Source: Vibrio qingdaonensis (GTDB lineage Bacteria; Pseudomonadota; Gammaproteobacteria; Enterobacterales; Vibrionaceae). From it: a stretch of DNA of 64,000 nucleotides. The notes under the pieces are model-generated. The model was not told the origin of the DNA, made no database searches, and saw only the letters and a program-made list of their open reading frames with translations. The stretch spans positions 1-64,000 of the forward strand of contig NZ_JAKRRY010000014.1 of the NCBI RefSeq assembly GCF_026191675.1. Direction: 5' to 3'. The position numbers were made by a program, and so were the translations under genes. This document shows positions 26,511 through 37,749 of this stretch, piece by piece; within the stretch, counting starts at the first letter, position 1, and each line of letters opens with the position of its first letter.

Positions 26511-27422
26511 ATGAGCATATATTCATCAAACAAAGTCGTGGCAATTGGCGGCGGTCATGGGCTAGGACGTATGTTGGCAGCATTGGCTGATTTTGGTTCA
26601 AACGCAACGGGAATTGTTGCTACAACCGATAATGGTGGCTCCACTGGTCGTATCCGTGACTGCCAAGGTGGCATAGCTTGGGGCGATACTCGCAACTGCA
26701 TCAATCAGTTGATTACAGAGCCCTCTATTAGCTCGATGATGTTTGAATACCGCTTTCGTGGTGCCGGAGAGCTTAACGGTCACAATCTGGGCAACCTCAT
26801 GCTCACCGCTCTCGATAACTTGTCGGTTCGCCCATTAGAAGCCATCGACTTAATCCGAAGCATGCTGAAAGTTGACGTGAATATTATTCCCATGTCTGAA
26901 CACCCTTCTGACCTTACCGCGCTATCGGTCGAAGGAAGCTGGGTCACTGGTGAAACCTCCGTCGATGAAATGGAGCAAGATTTACAACGCTTAGACTTAG
27001 ACCCGATCGTGCCCGCAACAAAAGAAGCGGTGGAAGCCATATTGCAAGCGGATTGCATTATCCTTGGTCCAGGAAGCTTTTTAACCAGTATCATGCCGCC
27101 GTTGCTGCTCGCGGACATTAGCAAGGCAATGAATCAAAACAAGCATGCGAAAATTGTTTTTGTTGAGAACTTGTCACCAGAATACGGGCCGGCAGGAAGA
27201 ATGACGTTGAAGCAAAAACTAGAGTGGTGCGAGCGCGCATTACAAGGGCGCAAGCTAGATATTATTCTTGGCGAAGAAGCGCACCCTGAACTGATCGACG
27301 ACTGGCCATGCATCACACGACCGCTTGCTTCACCCAATCGAGATTGGCGCCATGACCGTGAAAAGTTGAAACACGCTATCACCTCGCTGCTATCAACTGA
27401 GTCAAGCCGCGCTGGCGAGTGA
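26511..27422 (+). CDS. ybhK: YvcK/YbhK-type gluconeogenesis factor family protein
   Basis: 303 residues of the CofD-like UPF0052 family. The N-terminal nucleotide-binding loop is AIGGGHGLGRMLAAL near residue 11, followed by TDNGGSTGRIR near 40, GELNGHNLGNL near 85, ILGPGSFLTSI near 184 and VENLSPEYGPAG near 220, all typical. YvcK homologues bind UDP-sugars and affect carbon flux and cell shape; the exact role of YbhK is not settled. In E. coli the gene is likewise divergent from moaA, supporting orthology. The ATG at 26511 follows AGAAGAATAAG. Confidence 0.9.
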   Translation: MSIYSSNKVVAIGGGHGLGRMLAALADFGSNATGIVATTDNGGSTGRIRDCQGGIAWGDTRNCINQLITEPSISSMMFEYRFRGAGELNGHNLGNLMLTALDNLSVRPLEAIDLIRSMLKVDVNIIPMSEHPSDLTALSVEGSWVTGETSVDEMEQDLQRLDLDPIVPATKEAVEAILQADCIILGPGSFLTSIMPPLLLADISKAMNQNKHAKIVFVENLSPEYGPAGRMTLKQKLEWCERALQGRKLDIILGEEAHPELIDDWPCITRPLASPNRDWRHDREKLKHAITSLLSTESSRAGE

Positions 27423-27499
27423 TTGCGAACGTGAGACCTAGATGCTTTTCATCTAGGTCTACCTTTGATTCAACCTAAACCGTTTCAATCTAAACCGTT

Positions 27500-27847
27500 T
27501 CAATCTAAACCGTTCAAAAATTCGATATATTGCTCATGCGTTGCTTGTAAATGAGTGAGCATGACATCAATACGATGTTGATTGATCGCTAGTGCCTCTC
27601 CCTTTGCCTCGCTATCAATAGCGAGTGCGAAATCACATAACGCCTCTGCACCAAAACTCGCCGCACTGCTTTTTAACGCATGGGAAATGTCTTTCATGCA
27701 CATCACTTTCTCACTCAGTGTCCCCGTCGTTAATTGGGTTTGATAAGTCACGAGCTCACCAGTAAAAATGCCAAGTAAAATAGGCAGATTATCCATACCT
27801 ATTTCAGAACCTAGTTTTTTCACTTTATCGTGATTCATATAATTCAT
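27500..27847 (-). CDS. luxU: Quorum-sensing phosphotransfer protein LuxU
   Basis: A 115-residue Hpt protein that relays phosphate from the hybrid sensors (LuxN/LuxQ/CqsS type) to LuxO. The phosphorylated histidine is H56 in [13 protein letters not shown]. The ATG at 27847 overlaps the luxO stop (ATGA), giving translational coupling. The size and the position directly behind luxO match other vibrios. Confidence 0.95.
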   Translation of the reverse strand: MNYMNHDKVKKLGSEIGMDNLPILLGIFTGELVTYQTQLTTGTLSEKVMCMKDISHALKSSAASFGAEALCDFALAIDSEAKGEALAINQHRIDVMLTHLQATHEQYIEFLNGLD

Positions 27848-29244
27848 GTGTTTTTCTCGCTGGCATTCCATGCTTGAATTTTTCTATAAAGAGTGGATGG
27901 GCTAACACTTAAATAGCCCGCTGCAATAGGGATATTTCCGTCACAGGCTTCGATAGCTTGTTCGATGATCGCGCGCTCACTTTGATGAAGTGGGACAATG
28001 TCTTGCGGTCGAAAAGCCATATTAGCGACAGGCTCAATGGTCACCACTTTCGCTTCAACAGGAATATTGAGCGGTGGTGGGAGCATGTCCAATAAAATCT
28101 CTTTGCCTTGATTAAGTACCACCACGTTGCGCAGCACATTTTGCAATTGCCTCACGTTGCCCGGCCATTCATATTGAATAAACCGATCAATAACATCAGG
28201 AGAAAAACGAACAAAGCTCTTACCTTCCTCGTGCGACATGAAACCAAGCAATGAGTACGCGATTTCAATGACATCTTCACCCCGCTCCCGAAGCGGCGGC
28301 AAATGCAGCGGTATCACATATAACCGATAGTACAGATCTTCACGAAAACGCCCTTGTTCCACCTCCTTCCATGGATCTCGGTTTGTCGCAGAAACAAACC
28401 GGACGTCGACTTTTTTCATTCGTGACGAGCCGACTTTTTGAAAAGTTCCGGTTTGAATAAAACGCAACAATTTAGTTTGAAGCTCTAAATCCATTTCACA
28501 CAATTCATCAAGAAACAACGTGCCACCATCGGCCAGCTCAGCCGCACCTTGGCGATCGGTCGCCGCTCCGGTAAATGCACCTTTAACGTGGCCAAATAAC
28601 TCGCTTTCTATCAGATCTTTAGGGATGGCAGCGCAGTTAATCGCAATGAATGGTTTATCACCACGTCGACTGGCGGCGTGAATTGCTTCCGCGCACACTT
28701 CTTTGCCAGTGCCACTTTCACCAGTGATGAAGATACTGGCTTTGCTGGTCGCCGCGGAGTCGATAGTACGATACACCGCCTGCATTGTCTGACTACTTCC
28801 AATAAAGCCTTGGTAACTTGGACTACCGGTTTCATTCAGTTCGTCTCGTCTTTTTGACGCTTTACGAATCGCATTATTCACCGTGACACGCAATCGGTCT
28901 GCTTCACAAGGTTTGATTAAGAAGTCTTGCGCGCCATGTTGCATCGCATCCACAGCGATATCGATGGAACCATGGGCGGTCATAAAAATGACCGGCACGT
29001 TAGGGTTCACTTCGCGAACGGCATCAAGAACATCCATTCCGGTCATATCCGGTAGACGCAAATCGAGCAGTATTAAATCCGGAGTGCGGTGAGCAAGACT
29101 ATGGATGGCATCTCGTCCATTGCCGACGATATTTATATCAATACCTAGCGGTGTCAGATATGAGCGATACAGCGCGGCGACGGAGGCGGTATCTTCTACC
29201 ATTAAAAGATAACGAGATTTAGGCTCACTAATAATCTGCTGCAT
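27844..29244 (-). CDS. luxO: Quorum-sensing sigma-54 response regulator LuxO
   Basis: 466 residues in three parts: receiver domain with phosphorylation site D61 in [11 protein letters not shown] (D47 in the usual numbering, which starts at M15); AAA+ domain with Walker A GESGTGKE near 175, the sigma-54 contact loop GAFTGA near 220 and Walker B GGTLFLDE; and a Fis-type helix-turn-helix at the C terminus ([18 protein letters not shown]). Phospho-LuxO activates the Qrr small RNAs at low cell density. The ATG at 29244 has AGGAATT just upstream; the internal M15 start cannot be excluded. The 124-base gap to uvrB, where other vibrios carry qrr1, has no Qrr sequence. Confidence 0.96.
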   Translation of the reverse strand: MQQIISEPKSRYLLMVEDTASVAALYRSYLTPLGIDINIVGNGRDAIHSLAHRTPDLILLDLRLPDMTGMDVLDAVREVNPNVPVIFMTAHGSIDIAVDAMQHGAQDFLIKPCEADRLRVTVNNAIRKASKRRDELNETGSPSYQGFIGSSQTMQAVYRTIDSAATSKASIFITGESGTGKEVCAEAIHAASRRGDKPFIAINCAAIPKDLIESELFGHVKGAFTGAATDRQGAAELADGGTLFLDELCEMDLELQTKLLRFIQTGTFQKVGSSRMKKVDVRFVSATNRDPWKEVEQGRFREDLYYRLYVIPLHLPPLRERGEDVIEIAYSLLGFMSHEEGKSFVRFSPDVIDRFIQYEWPGNVRQLQNVLRNVVVLNQGKEILLDMLPPPLNIPVEAKVVTIEPVANMAFRPQDIVPLHQSERAIIEQAIEACDGNIPIAAGYLSVSPSTLYRKIQAWNASEKNT

Positions 29245-29368
29245 AATTCCTAACTAATATCGTGAAAGACGAGTACAGGCTAAGCACGACGTCTAGGGCT
29301 AATTTCAATCTATGACCAGTATTTATATGACTGATATTTAAGCACACTACCAAAGATAGTGAGCACTG

Positions 29369-31399
29369 TTAACTATTCGCAATAAAATGTGCTCTAAGTT
29401 TCTCTATTTCATCGCGTTTTTGGGCAGCCTGCTCAAATTCAAGGTTCTGAGCATGTCGATACATCTCCGCTTCCAACGCCAGAATTTTCTTTTCTATGTC
29501 TTGAGAGGACATCGCAACATAAGTCTGTGATGGTTCTGCGACTTTTGATAATGGCACTTGCTTAGACGGTTGCTTATTGCGCGCTTTTGTTGCGCTGCCC
29601 AGCTCCATAATATCTTTAACATTCCTTTTCAATGCCATTGGAACCAGTCCGTTGAGTTCATTGTAGGCGTGCTGTTTTTCACGACGTCGGCTGGTTTCGC
29701 TCATTGCTTTTTCCATCGACTTAGTGATCTTATCCGCGTACAAAATAGCACGCCCTTCTAAGTGCCTTGCCGCACGACCAATCGTCTGAATTAGCGAACG
29801 TTCAGAGCGTAAGAAACCTTCTTTATCCGCGTCCAAAATCGCGACCAATGAGACTTCTGGCATATCAAGCCCTTCTCGCAGCAAGTTGATACCGACAAGC
29901 ACATCAAACACACCTAAACGAAGATCGCGGATAATCTCAACGCGTTCTACGGTATCAATATCAGAGTGCAAATAACGAACGCGGACACCATGTTCACTTA
30001 GATACTCGGTCAAGTCTTCCGCCATACGCTTTGTTAACGTCGTCACCAAGACTCGTTCATCTTTCGCCGCTCGTTTTTTAGCTTCTGAAAGCAGATCATC
30101 CACTTGTGTTGCAACAGGCCTCACTTCAAGTTCTGGATCTAACAAACCAGTAGGACGAACAACTTGATCGGCCACTGCACCCACGGATTTTTCCATTTCA
30201 TAATTGCCCGGCGTTGCAGACACGTAAATCGTTTGCGGTGCCAGCATTTCAAATTCGTCAAACTTCATCGGGCGATTATCCAACGCCGATGGCAAACGAA
30301 AACCGTATTCGACTAGCGTTTCTTTGCGAGAGCGGTCGCCTTTATACATCGCCCCTATTTGCGGCACGGTCACGTGGGATTCGTCGATGATCAGTAAGCC
30401 ATCAGCGGGTAAGTAATCGAATAGTGTTGGAGGCGGCTCGCCTTCACTACGACCACTCAAATAACGTGAATAGTTTTCAATGCCCGAGCAAAAACCTAAC
30501 TCATTCATCATCTCAAGATCGAACTGAGTACGCTGCGAAATCCGCTGTTCTTCGAGCAATTTATTATTGTCCGTTAAATAAGCCTGGCGAGACTTCAGTT
30601 CTACTTTTATCTCTTCGATCGCTTCAAGAATACGCTCTCTTGGGGTGACATAGTGGGTTTTAGGATAAATCGTATACCGTGCAAGGTCACGCTGAACGAC
30701 AACGCCTGTGAGCGGGTCAAAAAGGCTAATACAGTCGATTTCATCATCGAACATCTCAATACGGACAGCTTCTTGATCAGATTCAGCGGGGAATACATCA
30801 ATAACCTCACCACGAACTCGGAACTGACCACGTTCAAATGCGACATCATTACGTGAATACTGTAGCTCAGCCAGGCGGCGGATAATATCTCGCTGATCCA
30901 GCACATCCCCGCGCGTCACGTGTAGCATCATTTTTAAGTACGACTGCGGATCACCAAGGCCATAAATGGCAGAAACAGACGCGACAATAATGGCGTCTTT
31001 ACGTTCAAGTAATGCTTTGGTTGCAGACAAACGCATCTGCTCAATGTGTGCGTTAACAGACGAGTCTTTTTCAATAAAGGTGTCCGTTGTCGGCACATAC
31101 GCTTCTGGTTGATAATAATCATAGTAAGAAACAAAGTACTCTACCGCGTTGTTCGGGAAAAAAGCCTTCATCTCACCATACAATTGCGCAGCCAGTGTTT
31201 TATTAGGAGCAAGGATGATGGCAGGACGCTGAGCCGTTGCGACTACATTTGCCAGAGTAAACGTCTTACCCGACCCCGTGACCCCCAGTAAAGTTTGATG
31301 CGCAAGGCCAGAATCGAGACCTTCCAACAACTGCTCAATGGCAGTAGGCTGATCGCCTGAGGGCTGATAGTCTGAAACTAATTCGAAGTGTTTTGCCAT
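29369..31399 (-). CDS. uvrB: Excinuclease ABC subunit B
   Basis: A 676-residue DNA repair helicase, close to the E. coli length of 673. Walker A GVTGSGKT is near residue 39, the DNA-clamping beta-hairpin [12 protein letters not shown] near 92-103, the DESH box near 338, the QTIGRAARH motif VI near 540, and the UVR domain that contacts UvrC at the end ([15 protein letters not shown]). The ATG at 31399 lies behind AAAGGACTCGGTATC and is preferred over an ATG ten codons earlier. I could not see a good LexA box upstream. Confidence 0.97.
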   Translation of the reverse strand: MAKHFELVSDYQPSGDQPTAIEQLLEGLDSGLAHQTLLGVTGSGKTFTLANVVATAQRPAIILAPNKTLAAQLYGEMKAFFPNNAVEYFVSYYDYYQPEAYVPTTDTFIEKDSSVNAHIEQMRLSATKALLERKDAIIVASVSAIYGLGDPQSYLKMMLHVTRGDVLDQRDIIRRLAELQYSRNDVAFERGQFRVRGEVIDVFPAESDQEAVRIEMFDDEIDCISLFDPLTGVVVQRDLARYTIYPKTHYVTPRERILEAIEEIKVELKSRQAYLTDNNKLLEEQRISQRTQFDLEMMNELGFCSGIENYSRYLSGRSEGEPPPTLFDYLPADGLLIIDESHVTVPQIGAMYKGDRSRKETLVEYGFRLPSALDNRPMKFDEFEMLAPQTIYVSATPGNYEMEKSVGAVADQVVRPTGLLDPELEVRPVATQVDDLLSEAKKRAAKDERVLVTTLTKRMAEDLTEYLSEHGVRVRYLHSDIDTVERVEIIRDLRLGVFDVLVGINLLREGLDMPEVSLVAILDADKEGFLRSERSLIQTIGRAARHLEGRAILYADKITKSMEKAMSETSRRREKQHAYNELNGLVPMALKRNVKDIMELGSATKARNKQPSKQVPLSKVAEPSQTYVAMSSQDIEKKILALEAEMYRHAQNLEFEQAAQKRDEIEKLRAHFIANS

Positions 31400-31429
31400 G
31401 ATACCGAGTCCTTTGTTTATCCCGCTCAT

Positions 31430-31839
31430 ATTGTCGCCGTTACTCCGCTACTTTTGCAACTCTTTGCTCGCTTTTCTCCATAAGTTTAGGTATATTAATC
31501 GCCCTTCTGTTCCAAGCTACCATGTGCTGATACTAAATTTCATCCACGGTTTGTCCCCAAATTTTCATAACTCTCTCAACTATGAGAATTACTCAACTCT
31601 CTCAATTATTTTTTCAATCTAAAAACAAGCAATAGAATCAATAAATTACAACACACACCCTGTAAGTTATTCACATGCCTTATTTTCATTTATATCAGTT
31701 ATCAGCCTTTGTACCGGACAATTAACACTCTTATCCACAATTTTGGTGGATAACTAAAAACATCTCATAGCGGATAAGGCATTCAAGAAAGTAAAGATAT
31801 TTCTAAGAATATTTTGTTTTTATTTTTTTGAAAAAACCA
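31430..31839. other. AT-rich intergenic region with DnaA-box-like sequences
   Basis: About 410 gene-free bases. TTATTCACA at 31667-31675 and TTATCCACA at 31731-31739 match the DnaA-box consensus, and 31745-31753 holds a near match in reverse. The last two form an inverted repeat TTATCCAC/GTGGATAA. A plus-strand frame at 31398-31622 looks random. No further structure is evident up to the tRNA promoter. Confidence 0.35.
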
Positions 31840-31868
31840 TTGACTCAAAACCGTGCTATCGCTAATAT
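31840..31868 (+). promoter_or_regulatory. Sigma-70 promoter of tRNA-Asn
   Basis: TTGACT and TAATAT spaced by 17 bases, followed by a GC-rich discriminator (CGCCGCGC) typical of stringently controlled stable RNA genes. Confidence 0.88.
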
Positions 31869-31886
31869 TCGCCGCGCTAAAGCAAT

Positions 31887-31962
31887 TCCCCCTTAGTTCA
31901 GTTGGTAGAACGGCGGACTGTTAATCCGTATGTCGCAAGTTCAAGTCTTGCAGGGGGAGCCA
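31887..31962 (+). tRNA. tRNA-Asn (GTT anticodon)
   Basis: 76 bases including encoded CCA. Acceptor arms TCCCCCT and AGGGGGA, the anticodon loop CTGTTAA and the T loop TTCAAGT are in place. Confidence 0.97.
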
Positions 31963-31968
31963 AATTCG

Positions 31969-31998
31969 AAAAGCCGCATCATTTGATGCGGCTTTTTT
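31969..31998 (+). terminator. Terminator of tRNA-Asn
   Basis: AAAAGCCGCATCA-TT-TGATGCGGCTTTTTT, a strong hairpin with T run 6 bases after the tRNA. From here to 32273 I see nothing beyond an AACCAATAAA repeat. Confidence 0.95.
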
Positions 31999-32273
31999 CG
32001 TTCTAGGTGCAATCAATTCGACTATCTTTGACACACGTCATCACATCTAAAGTGAGCAACCTCTCGTAAAACAAGTCAATATCGCTAAACGCTAACCATT
32101 TAAGGCAGAACCCATATTGCTCACAAGAGGCAACAATGTTGACCAGAAGCCCGGCAAATTGGCTAGAAACCAATAAATTTACGACAAACCAATAAAACCT
32201 TATCTTTCATTGGTTGTTATTAGCTACACAAAGCACGATAATAACCAGATCGGAGCTCTTTACACTTACTATT

Positions 32274-32855
32274 ATGACCGAATATTTCCTATTGCTTGTG
32301 GGCACAGTCCTCGTCAATAACTTTGTACTGGTAAAATTTCTTGGTTTATGCCCTTTCATGGGTGTATCAAAAAAACTTGAAACCGCAATCGGCATGGGGT
32401 TAGCGACGACGTTCGTCCTTACCTTGGCTTCTGTGTGTGCCTACCTTGTCGAAACTTACATACTCATTCCTCTTGGTATCCAGTACCTAAGAACCATGAG
32501 TTTTATCCTCGTCATTGCCGTTGTTGTGCAGTTTACTGAAATGGTCGTTCACAAAACCAGCCCTACCTTGTATCGTCTGCTGGGTATTTTCCTGCCGCTT
32601 ATCACGACTAACTGTGCCGTCTTAGGTGTTGCATTACTCAACATTAATGAAAATCACAACTTCATGGAATCCATTATTTATGGTTTTGGTGCCGCGGTCG
32701 GTTTTTCATTGGTCTTAATTCTATTTGCCTCCATGCGTGAACGCATCACGGCTGCCGATGTTCCCGCCCCCTTTAAAGGCGCATCCATCGCCATGATCAC
32801 CGCTGGGCTTATGTCTCTTGCCTTTATGGGCTTTACTGGCTTGGTGAAACTGTAA
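32274..32855 (+). CDS. rsxA: Rsx/Rnf electron transport complex subunit A
   Basis: 193 residues, six membrane helices; the inner-membrane subunit of the Rsx (Rnf-like) complex. It opens [19 protein letters not shown] and has GLCPFMGVS and the [12 protein letters not shown] segments conserved in RsxA/NqrE, with buried cysteines that hold an intramembrane [2Fe-2S] cluster in this family. The ATG at 32274 gives exactly the family length. It starts the rsxABCDGE-nth cluster and overlaps rsxB by one base. Confidence 0.96.
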   Translation: MTEYFLLLVGTVLVNNFVLVKFLGLCPFMGVSKKLETAIGMGLATTFVLTLASVCAYLVETYILIPLGIQYLRTMSFILVIAVVVQFTEMVVHKTSPTLYRLLGIFLPLITTNCAVLGVALLNINENHNFMESIIYGFGAAVGFSLVLILFASMRERITAADVPAPFKGASIAMITAGLMSLAFMGFTGLVKL

Positions 32856-33436
32856 TGACGACGATAATGATTGCAGTAGCGGCGATTGTCGTTCTCGCCG
32901 CCTTTTTTGGCGCTATCCTTGGTTTCGCCTCCATCAAATTTAAAGTAGAAGCGGATCCTATCGTCGAACAGATCGATGCCATTTTGCCACAAACACAATG
33001 TGGTCAATGTGGTTACCCGGGGTGTAAGCCTTATGCAGAAGCTATCGCAAATGGCGATACGATCAATAAATGCCCTCCGGGCGGTCAAGCAACCATTGAA
33101 AAGCTCGCGGATTTAATGGGGGTTGAAGTCGAAAACTCTGCTCACGATGATGAAAAGTCACTGAAGAAAGTCGCGTTTATTCATGAAGATATGTGCATTG
33201 GCTGTACTAAATGCATTCAAGCCTGTCCGGTTGATGCCATTGTCGGCGGCACAAAAGCGCTGCATACCGTGATAAAGGATGAATGTACTGGATGTGACCT
33301 GTGTGTTGCGCCTTGCCCAACCGATTGTATTGAAATGATTCCTGTCCAGACCACCGTCGACTCTTGGAAATGGCAACTTAACGCCATTCCGGTGGTCAAT
33401 GTCACCGCTCCAAACACTCAGCCAAGTAAGCAGTAG
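32855..33436 (+). CDS. rsxB: Rsx/Rnf electron transport complex subunit B
   Basis: 193 residues: an N-terminal membrane anchor, a 4Fe4S domain with CGQCGYPGC near residue 49, and two ferredoxin-type clusters [12 protein letters not shown] and [12 protein letters not shown]. It passes electrons within the Rsx complex, which in E. coli keeps SoxR reduced and in other bacteria couples ferredoxin/NADH exchange to ion flow. TAATG overlap with rsxA shows coupling. Confidence 0.97.
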   Translation: MTTIMIAVAAIVVLAAFFGAILGFASIKFKVEADPIVEQIDAILPQTQCGQCGYPGCKPYAEAIANGDTINKCPPGGQATIEKLADLMGVEVENSAHDDEKSLKKVAFIHEDMCIGCTKCIQACPVDAIVGGTKALHTVIKDECTGCDLCVAPCPTDCIEMIPVQTTVDSWKWQLNAIPVVNVTAPNTQPSKQ

Positions 33437-33443
33437 GTAGGGT

Positions 33444-36065
33444 ATGTTGTCACTAATTGAACAAATTCAATCTGGCTCATTATGGGATTTCCCAGGTGGA
33501 GTCCATCCAGCTGAAAATAAAAAACAATCCAACAAGCAAGCGATCTCTAGAGCGTCAATTCCTGTTGAATTGATTATTCCTATTAAGCAACACATCGGTA
33601 AGCCCGGCGACTTACTCGTTGAGGTGGGTAGCCAAGTATTAAAAGGTCAGCCACTGACCGAAGTGAACGCAGCGTTTATGCTGCCCGTACACGCACCAAC
33701 ATCTGGTAAAGTGATCGCGATTGAGCCAAGAACGGTCGCCCACCCTTCTGGACTGACTGATTTATGCATCGTCATTCAACCCGACGGTCAAGATCAATGG
33801 ATCGAGCGTGAGCCTTCAAGCGACTATCACTTATCGCAACCAGAGCAACTTATCGAAGCGCTGCGCCAAGCTGGCATCTCTGGTATGGGCGGAGCGGGCT
33901 TTCCCACGGCAAAGAAAATTCAATCCGGTTTACAAAGAACAGACATCCTGATCTTAAACGCCGCTGAATGTGAACCTTATATCACCGCCGATGACCGACT
34001 CATGCAGGACTGTGCTGAGGATGTGATTGAAGGCATCCGAATCCTCAAACATATTTTAAAGCCAAAACTGACCGTCATTGGCATTGAGGATAACAAGCCA
34101 GATGCGATTAAAGCACTAGAAATTGCGGCCAAAAATGATGATATCGTCATTCGCGTGATCCCAACAAAATACCCGTCCGGTGGCGAAAAACAATTAATTA
34201 AGATACTGACCAACCTCGAAGTTCCTGTGGGTGGTATACCAGCAGACATTGGTCTTTTGGTGCAAAACATTGGCTCCGCGTATGCGATTAAGCGTGCTAT
34301 CTGCAATGCAGAACCGCTTTTAGAACGAGTAGTCACTCTGACCGGAAAAGCCTTTAAACAGCCGCAAAATGTTTGGGTGAGAATCGGCACGCCCGTGCAA
34401 TCTCTGCTTGACGAGTTTGGTTATAAAGCCGATAAAAAAGCACCACGCTTGATTATGGGTGGTCCTATGATGGGATTCACTCTACCGCACGCAAATGTGC
34501 CAATAACTAAAACATCAAACTGTATCTTGGCACCAACCTCCCGTGAGATTGACCCACGCCAAGATGAAATGGCGTGCATACGTTGCAGCCAATGTGCCGA
34601 AGCTTGCCCGGCCTCGCTGTTACCGCAACAGCTGCAATGGTACGCAAAATCACAAGAATTCGATAAATGTGAAGAACTAAACCTCAAAGACTGTATAGAG
34701 TGCGGAGCCTGCGCCTTTGTTTGCCCAAGCGAAATCCCACTGGTTCAGTACTATCGCCAAGCAAAAGCTGAGATCCGGACTAGGACAAAAGAAGCCGAAG
34801 CAGCAGAGCGTGCAAGAGTGCGTTTTGAGGAGCGAAAAGCTCGCTTAGAGCGAGATAAAGCTGAGCGAGAAAATCGCTTTAAGAAAGCCGCCGACGATCG
34901 TCGTAAACAAATGGCGACCTCGAGCGGCGATGACGCGGTTGCCGCAGCCATTGCCAGAGTTAAAGCACAAAAAGCTCAACCTAAAGATGACGAGGTAAAA
35001 CCAGCCGTGGCAGCGGCCATTGCTCGCGCTAAAGCCAAGCAAGCAGCGGCGAAATCCTCCGATGCCGCAGAGCCGGATAACAGTGAGATGGCGAAGTTAA
35101 GGGAAGAGCGTAAACGCCTCGCTCGAGAACGAAAAGCAAGCCAATCTGCTGTAGATAATGCCGCTCAATCTGATGATAAAAAATCAGCGGTTGCCGACGC
35201 TATTGCTCGTGCAAAAGCCCGCAAGGCACAACAAGCATCTGAAGCAGAAGTAAAACTATCGCAACCAGAACAAACCATAGACTCAGACCCGAAAAAAGCC
35301 GCAGTCTCTGCGGCAATTGCTCGTGCAAAGGCACGCAAAGCGCAGCAAGCAGATAAGCCTACGCAGCCTGCCGCGCCAAGCGAAACTCAGCCAGAATCGG
35401 ACAACGCAGAATCGGTCAGCAATGACCCGAAAAAAGCCGCTGTTGCTGCGGCAATTGCTCGTGCAAAGGCACGTAAAGCGCAGCAAGCAGATAAGCCTAC
35501 GCAGCCTGCCGCGCCAAGCGAAACTCAGCCAGAATCGGACAACGCAGAATCGGTCAGCAATGACCCGAAAAAAGCGGCCGTTGCTGCAGCCGTTGCTCGT
35601 GCAAAAGCACGCAAAGCGCAGCAAGCAGATAAGCCTACGCAGCCTGCCGCGCCAAGCGAAACTCAGCCAAAATCGGACAACGAAGAATCGGTCAGTCATG
35701 ACCCGAAAAAAGCCGCGGTTGCTGCAGCCGTTGCTCGTGCAAAGGCACGCAAAGCGCAGCAAGCAGATAAGCCTACGCAGCCTGCCGCACCAAGCGAAAC
35801 TCAGCCTGAATCGGACAACGCAGAATCGGTCAGCAATGACCCGAAAAAAGCCGCGGTTGCCGCAGCCGTTGCTCGTGCAAAGGCACGTAAAGCGCAGCAA
35901 GCAGATAAGCCTACGCAGCCTGCCGCGCCAAGCGAAACTCAGCCTGAATCGGACCACGAAGAATCGGTCAGTCATGACCCGAAAAAAGCCGCTGTTGCTG
36001 CAGCAATTGCTCGTGCAAAGGCACGTAAGATTAAAAATGAACAACAAGATAAGGAGAACAACTAG
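33444..36065 (+). CDS. rsxC: Rsx/Rnf electron transport complex subunit C with expanded repeat tail
   Basis: 873 residues, longer than E. coli RsxC (740). Residues ~1-440 are the conserved core: the glycine-rich [10 protein letters not shown] near 154 binds [17 protein letters not shown] near 175 and GGEKQLIK near 245 belong to the flavin region, and two [4Fe-4S] clusters follow as [12 protein letters not shown] and [12 protein letters not shown] near 377-425. The rest is a basic, alanine-rich helical tail that culminates in five near-identical 46-residue repeats plus a partial one. Such tails are variable among RsxC proteins. The stop overlaps the rsxD GTG start. Confidence 0.96.
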   Translation: MLSLIEQIQSGSLWDFPGGVHPAENKKQSNKQAISRASIPVELIIPIKQHIGKPGDLLVEVGSQVLKGQPLTEVNAAFMLPVHAPTSGKVIAIEPRTVAHPSGLTDLCIVIQPDGQDQWIEREPSSDYHLSQPEQLIEALRQAGISGMGGAGFPTAKKIQSGLQRTDILILNAAECEPYITADDRLMQDCAEDVIEGIRILKHILKPKLTVIGIEDNKPDAIKALEIAAKNDDIVIRVIPTKYPSGGEKQLIKILTNLEVPVGGIPADIGLLVQNIGSAYAIKRAICNAEPLLERVVTLTGKAFKQPQNVWVRIGTPVQSLLDEFGYKADKKAPRLIMGGPMMGFTLPHANVPITKTSNCILAPTSREIDPRQDEMACIRCSQCAEACPASLLPQQLQWYAKSQEFDKCEELNLKDCIECGACAFVCPSEIPLVQYYRQAKAEIRTRTKEAEAAERARVRFEERKARLERDKAERENRFKKAADDRRKQMATSSGDDAVAAAIARVKAQKAQPKDDEVKPAVAAAIARAKAKQAAAKSSDAAEPDNSEMAKLREERKRLARERKASQSAVDNAAQSDDKKSAVADAIARAKARKAQQASEAEVKLSQPEQTIDSDPKKAAVSAAIARAKARKAQQADKPTQPAAPSETQPESDNAESVSNDPKKAAVAAAIARAKARKAQQADKPTQPAAPSETQPESDNAESVSNDPKKAAVAAAVARAKARKAQQADKPTQPAAPSETQPKSDNEESVSHDPKKAAVAAAVARAKARKAQQADKPTQPAAPSETQPESDNAESVSNDPKKAAVAAAVARAKARKAQQADKPTQPAAPSETQPESDHEESVSHDPKKAAVAAAIARAKARKIKNEQQDKENN
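35286..36029 (+). repeat. 138-bp tandem repeats inside rsxC (five full copies plus a partial)
   Basis: Units begin at 35286, 35424, 35562, 35700 and 35838, each encoding [10 protein letters not shown](I/V)ARAKARK and then a Pro/Gln/Ser-rich linker; a sixth partial unit starts at 35976. Copies differ by only a few bases, so recent expansion or gene conversion is likely. Confidence 0.97.
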
Positions 36066-37111
36066 TGGCGTTCTTTATTGCTAGCTCTCCACATGCACAC
36101 AATCGCAAGCGCACCCCTGATCTCATGAAAGGCGTGGCACTGTGTGCACTACCTGGCTTACTCACTCAAAGCTACTTCTTTGGCTGGGGCACTATTATCC
36201 AATTGTGTTTAGCCCTTATCATAGGCTTAACACTTGAAGCATTGGTGATGCTACTTCGTAAGCGTTCTCCAAAGCGCGCGCTTAACGATTATAGTGCGCT
36301 GGTCACGGCGTGGTTATTAGCGATAGCAATCCCCCCCATGTCGCCATGGTGGGTAGTCACTATTGGTTTGATTTTTGCGATTATCATCGCGAAACATCTT
36401 TACGGTGGATTAGGGCAAAACCCATTTAACCCCGCGATGGTCGCCTATGTCGTGCTCCTTATTTCATTCCCTGTAGAAATGACCAGCTGGATTACTCCAC
36501 TCTCTCTAAGCGGTGAGTCAATCACGTTCCAAGATACGTTTTCGCTGATCTTTACCGGCTTTGACGTAGATGGCTACTCATTACAGCAAATTAGAACCGG
36601 TATTGATGGCATTACGATGGCTACACCACTGGATGCGCTAAAAACTGGATTTAAAAACAGCTACACTGCGACGGAAATTTTTCAGCAACCGATCTTTTCG
36701 GGTTTAGCGGGTATCGGTTGGGAGTGGGTAAATCTGGCGTATTTGGCTGGCGGACTGGTACTGCTTAAGCTACGTATTATCCAATGGCATATCCCAGTCG
36801 CCTTTCTCAGTGCGTTGGTAATAATCAGTGGTTTGTTTGCTCTGGTCTTCCCTGGCGAGTCGGCTTCACCATTAATGCACCTATTATCCGGTGCCACAAT
36901 GCTAGGGGCGTTTTTCATTGCCACGGATCCTGTTTCAGCATCAACAACGGTCAAGGGAAGATTGATATTCGGCGCGTTTATTGGTGCGATGGTGTTTGTT
37001 ATACGTACCTGGGGTGGTTTTCCAGATGGCGTCGCTTTCGCGGTACTGCTTGCCAACATGTGCGTGCCGCTTATTGATTACTACACCAAACCTAGAACTT
37101 ACGGACATTAA
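36065..37111 (+). CDS. rsxD: Rsx/Rnf electron transport complex subunit D
   Basis: 348 residues, about nine or ten membrane helices, related to NqrB. The covalent FMN attachment region near residue 187 ([13 protein letters not shown]) has the conserved threonine, and [17 protein letters not shown] lies near 285. The start is GTG at 36065, overlapping the rsxC stop; no better ATG is available. Inner-membrane core of the complex. Confidence 0.95.
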   Translation: MAFFIASSPHAHNRKRTPDLMKGVALCALPGLLTQSYFFGWGTIIQLCLALIIGLTLEALVMLLRKRSPKRALNDYSALVTAWLLAIAIPPMSPWWVVTIGLIFAIIIAKHLYGGLGQNPFNPAMVAYVVLLISFPVEMTSWITPLSLSGESITFQDTFSLIFTGFDVDGYSLQQIRTGIDGITMATPLDALKTGFKNSYTATEIFQQPIFSGLAGIGWEWVNLAYLAGGLVLLKLRIIQWHIPVAFLSALVIISGLFALVFPGESASPLMHLLSGATMLGAFFIATDPVSASTTVKGRLIFGAFIGAMVFVIRTWGGFPDGVAFAVLLANMCVPLIDYYTKPRTYGH

Positions 37112-37749
37112 TGACTATGTTAAATTCGATTCGTAAAAATGGGCTAACACTGGCAATCTTCGCTTGTGCCTCTACCGGCGTGGTCGCGTTGACTCAGTAT
37201 CTCACAAAAGACCAAATTTTAGCGCAAGAACGAGCGCAATTGCAGGCAACGTTAAATGAAGTTATTCCACATGACCTGCATGATAACGAGCTTTATGCTT
37301 CTTGTACGCTAGTACGGGATCCCTTACTTGGCAGTGACGCTATGCAGCCACTTTATATCGCAACCAAAGCGGGCGTCCCTACTGCAATGGCAATCGAAAG
37401 CGTCGCACCAGATGGATACAATGGCGCCATTCGTATTATTGTTGGTATTGATACAAATGGGGTAATCTTAGGGTCCCGCGTGTTGGCACATCAAGAAACT
37501 CCTGGACTTGGTGATAAGATCGACTTAAGGATCACCAACTGGATATTGGGCTTCGCTGGAAAGCAAGTCACCCAAGACAATGAGTCCGAGTGGGCAGTAC
37601 GTAAAGATGGCGGACAATTTGACTCCTTCACTGGAGCGACGATTACGCCACGAGCTGTGGTCAAAGCGATTAAAAACACAGTGAGTTTTGTCAATGCCAA
37701 CCAAGCTCGTCTATTAACACAGCCACTAAACTGTGGAGATGAATCATGA
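37111..37749 (+). CDS. rsxG: Rsx/Rnf electron transport complex subunit G
   Basis: 212 residues: one N-terminal membrane helix and a periplasmic FMN domain. The covalent flavin motif is SFTGATITP near residue 171 (T of the S/TGAT motif), preceded by [12 protein letters not shown] near 128, both family hallmarks. Start and stop overlap its neighbours by one and four bases. Confidence 0.96.
   Translation: MTMLNSIRKNGLTLAIFACASTGVVALTQYLTKDQILAQERAQLQATLNEVIPHDLHDNELYASCTLVRDPLLGSDAMQPLYIATKAGVPTAMAIESVAPDGYNGAIRIIVGIDTNGVILGSRVLAHQETPGLGDKIDLRITNWILGFAGKQVTQDNESEWAVRKDGGQFDSFTGATITPRAVVKAIKNTVSFVNANQARLLTQPLNCGDES

Noticed and set aside
31398..31622. Plus-strand frame upstream of uvrB
   Set aside because: Hydrophobic, biased composition from AT-rich DNA and no ribosome site.
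35286..36029. Regular repeats that might suggest a CRISPR array
   Set aside because: Units are contiguous, 138 bp, in frame and without spacers: protein repeats.
35283..36084. Long open frames on both strands across the rsxC repeats (about 254 codons each)
   Set aside because: They arise because a 138-bp unit (a multiple of three) without stops is repeated; their predicted proteins are low-complexity mirrors of RsxC.
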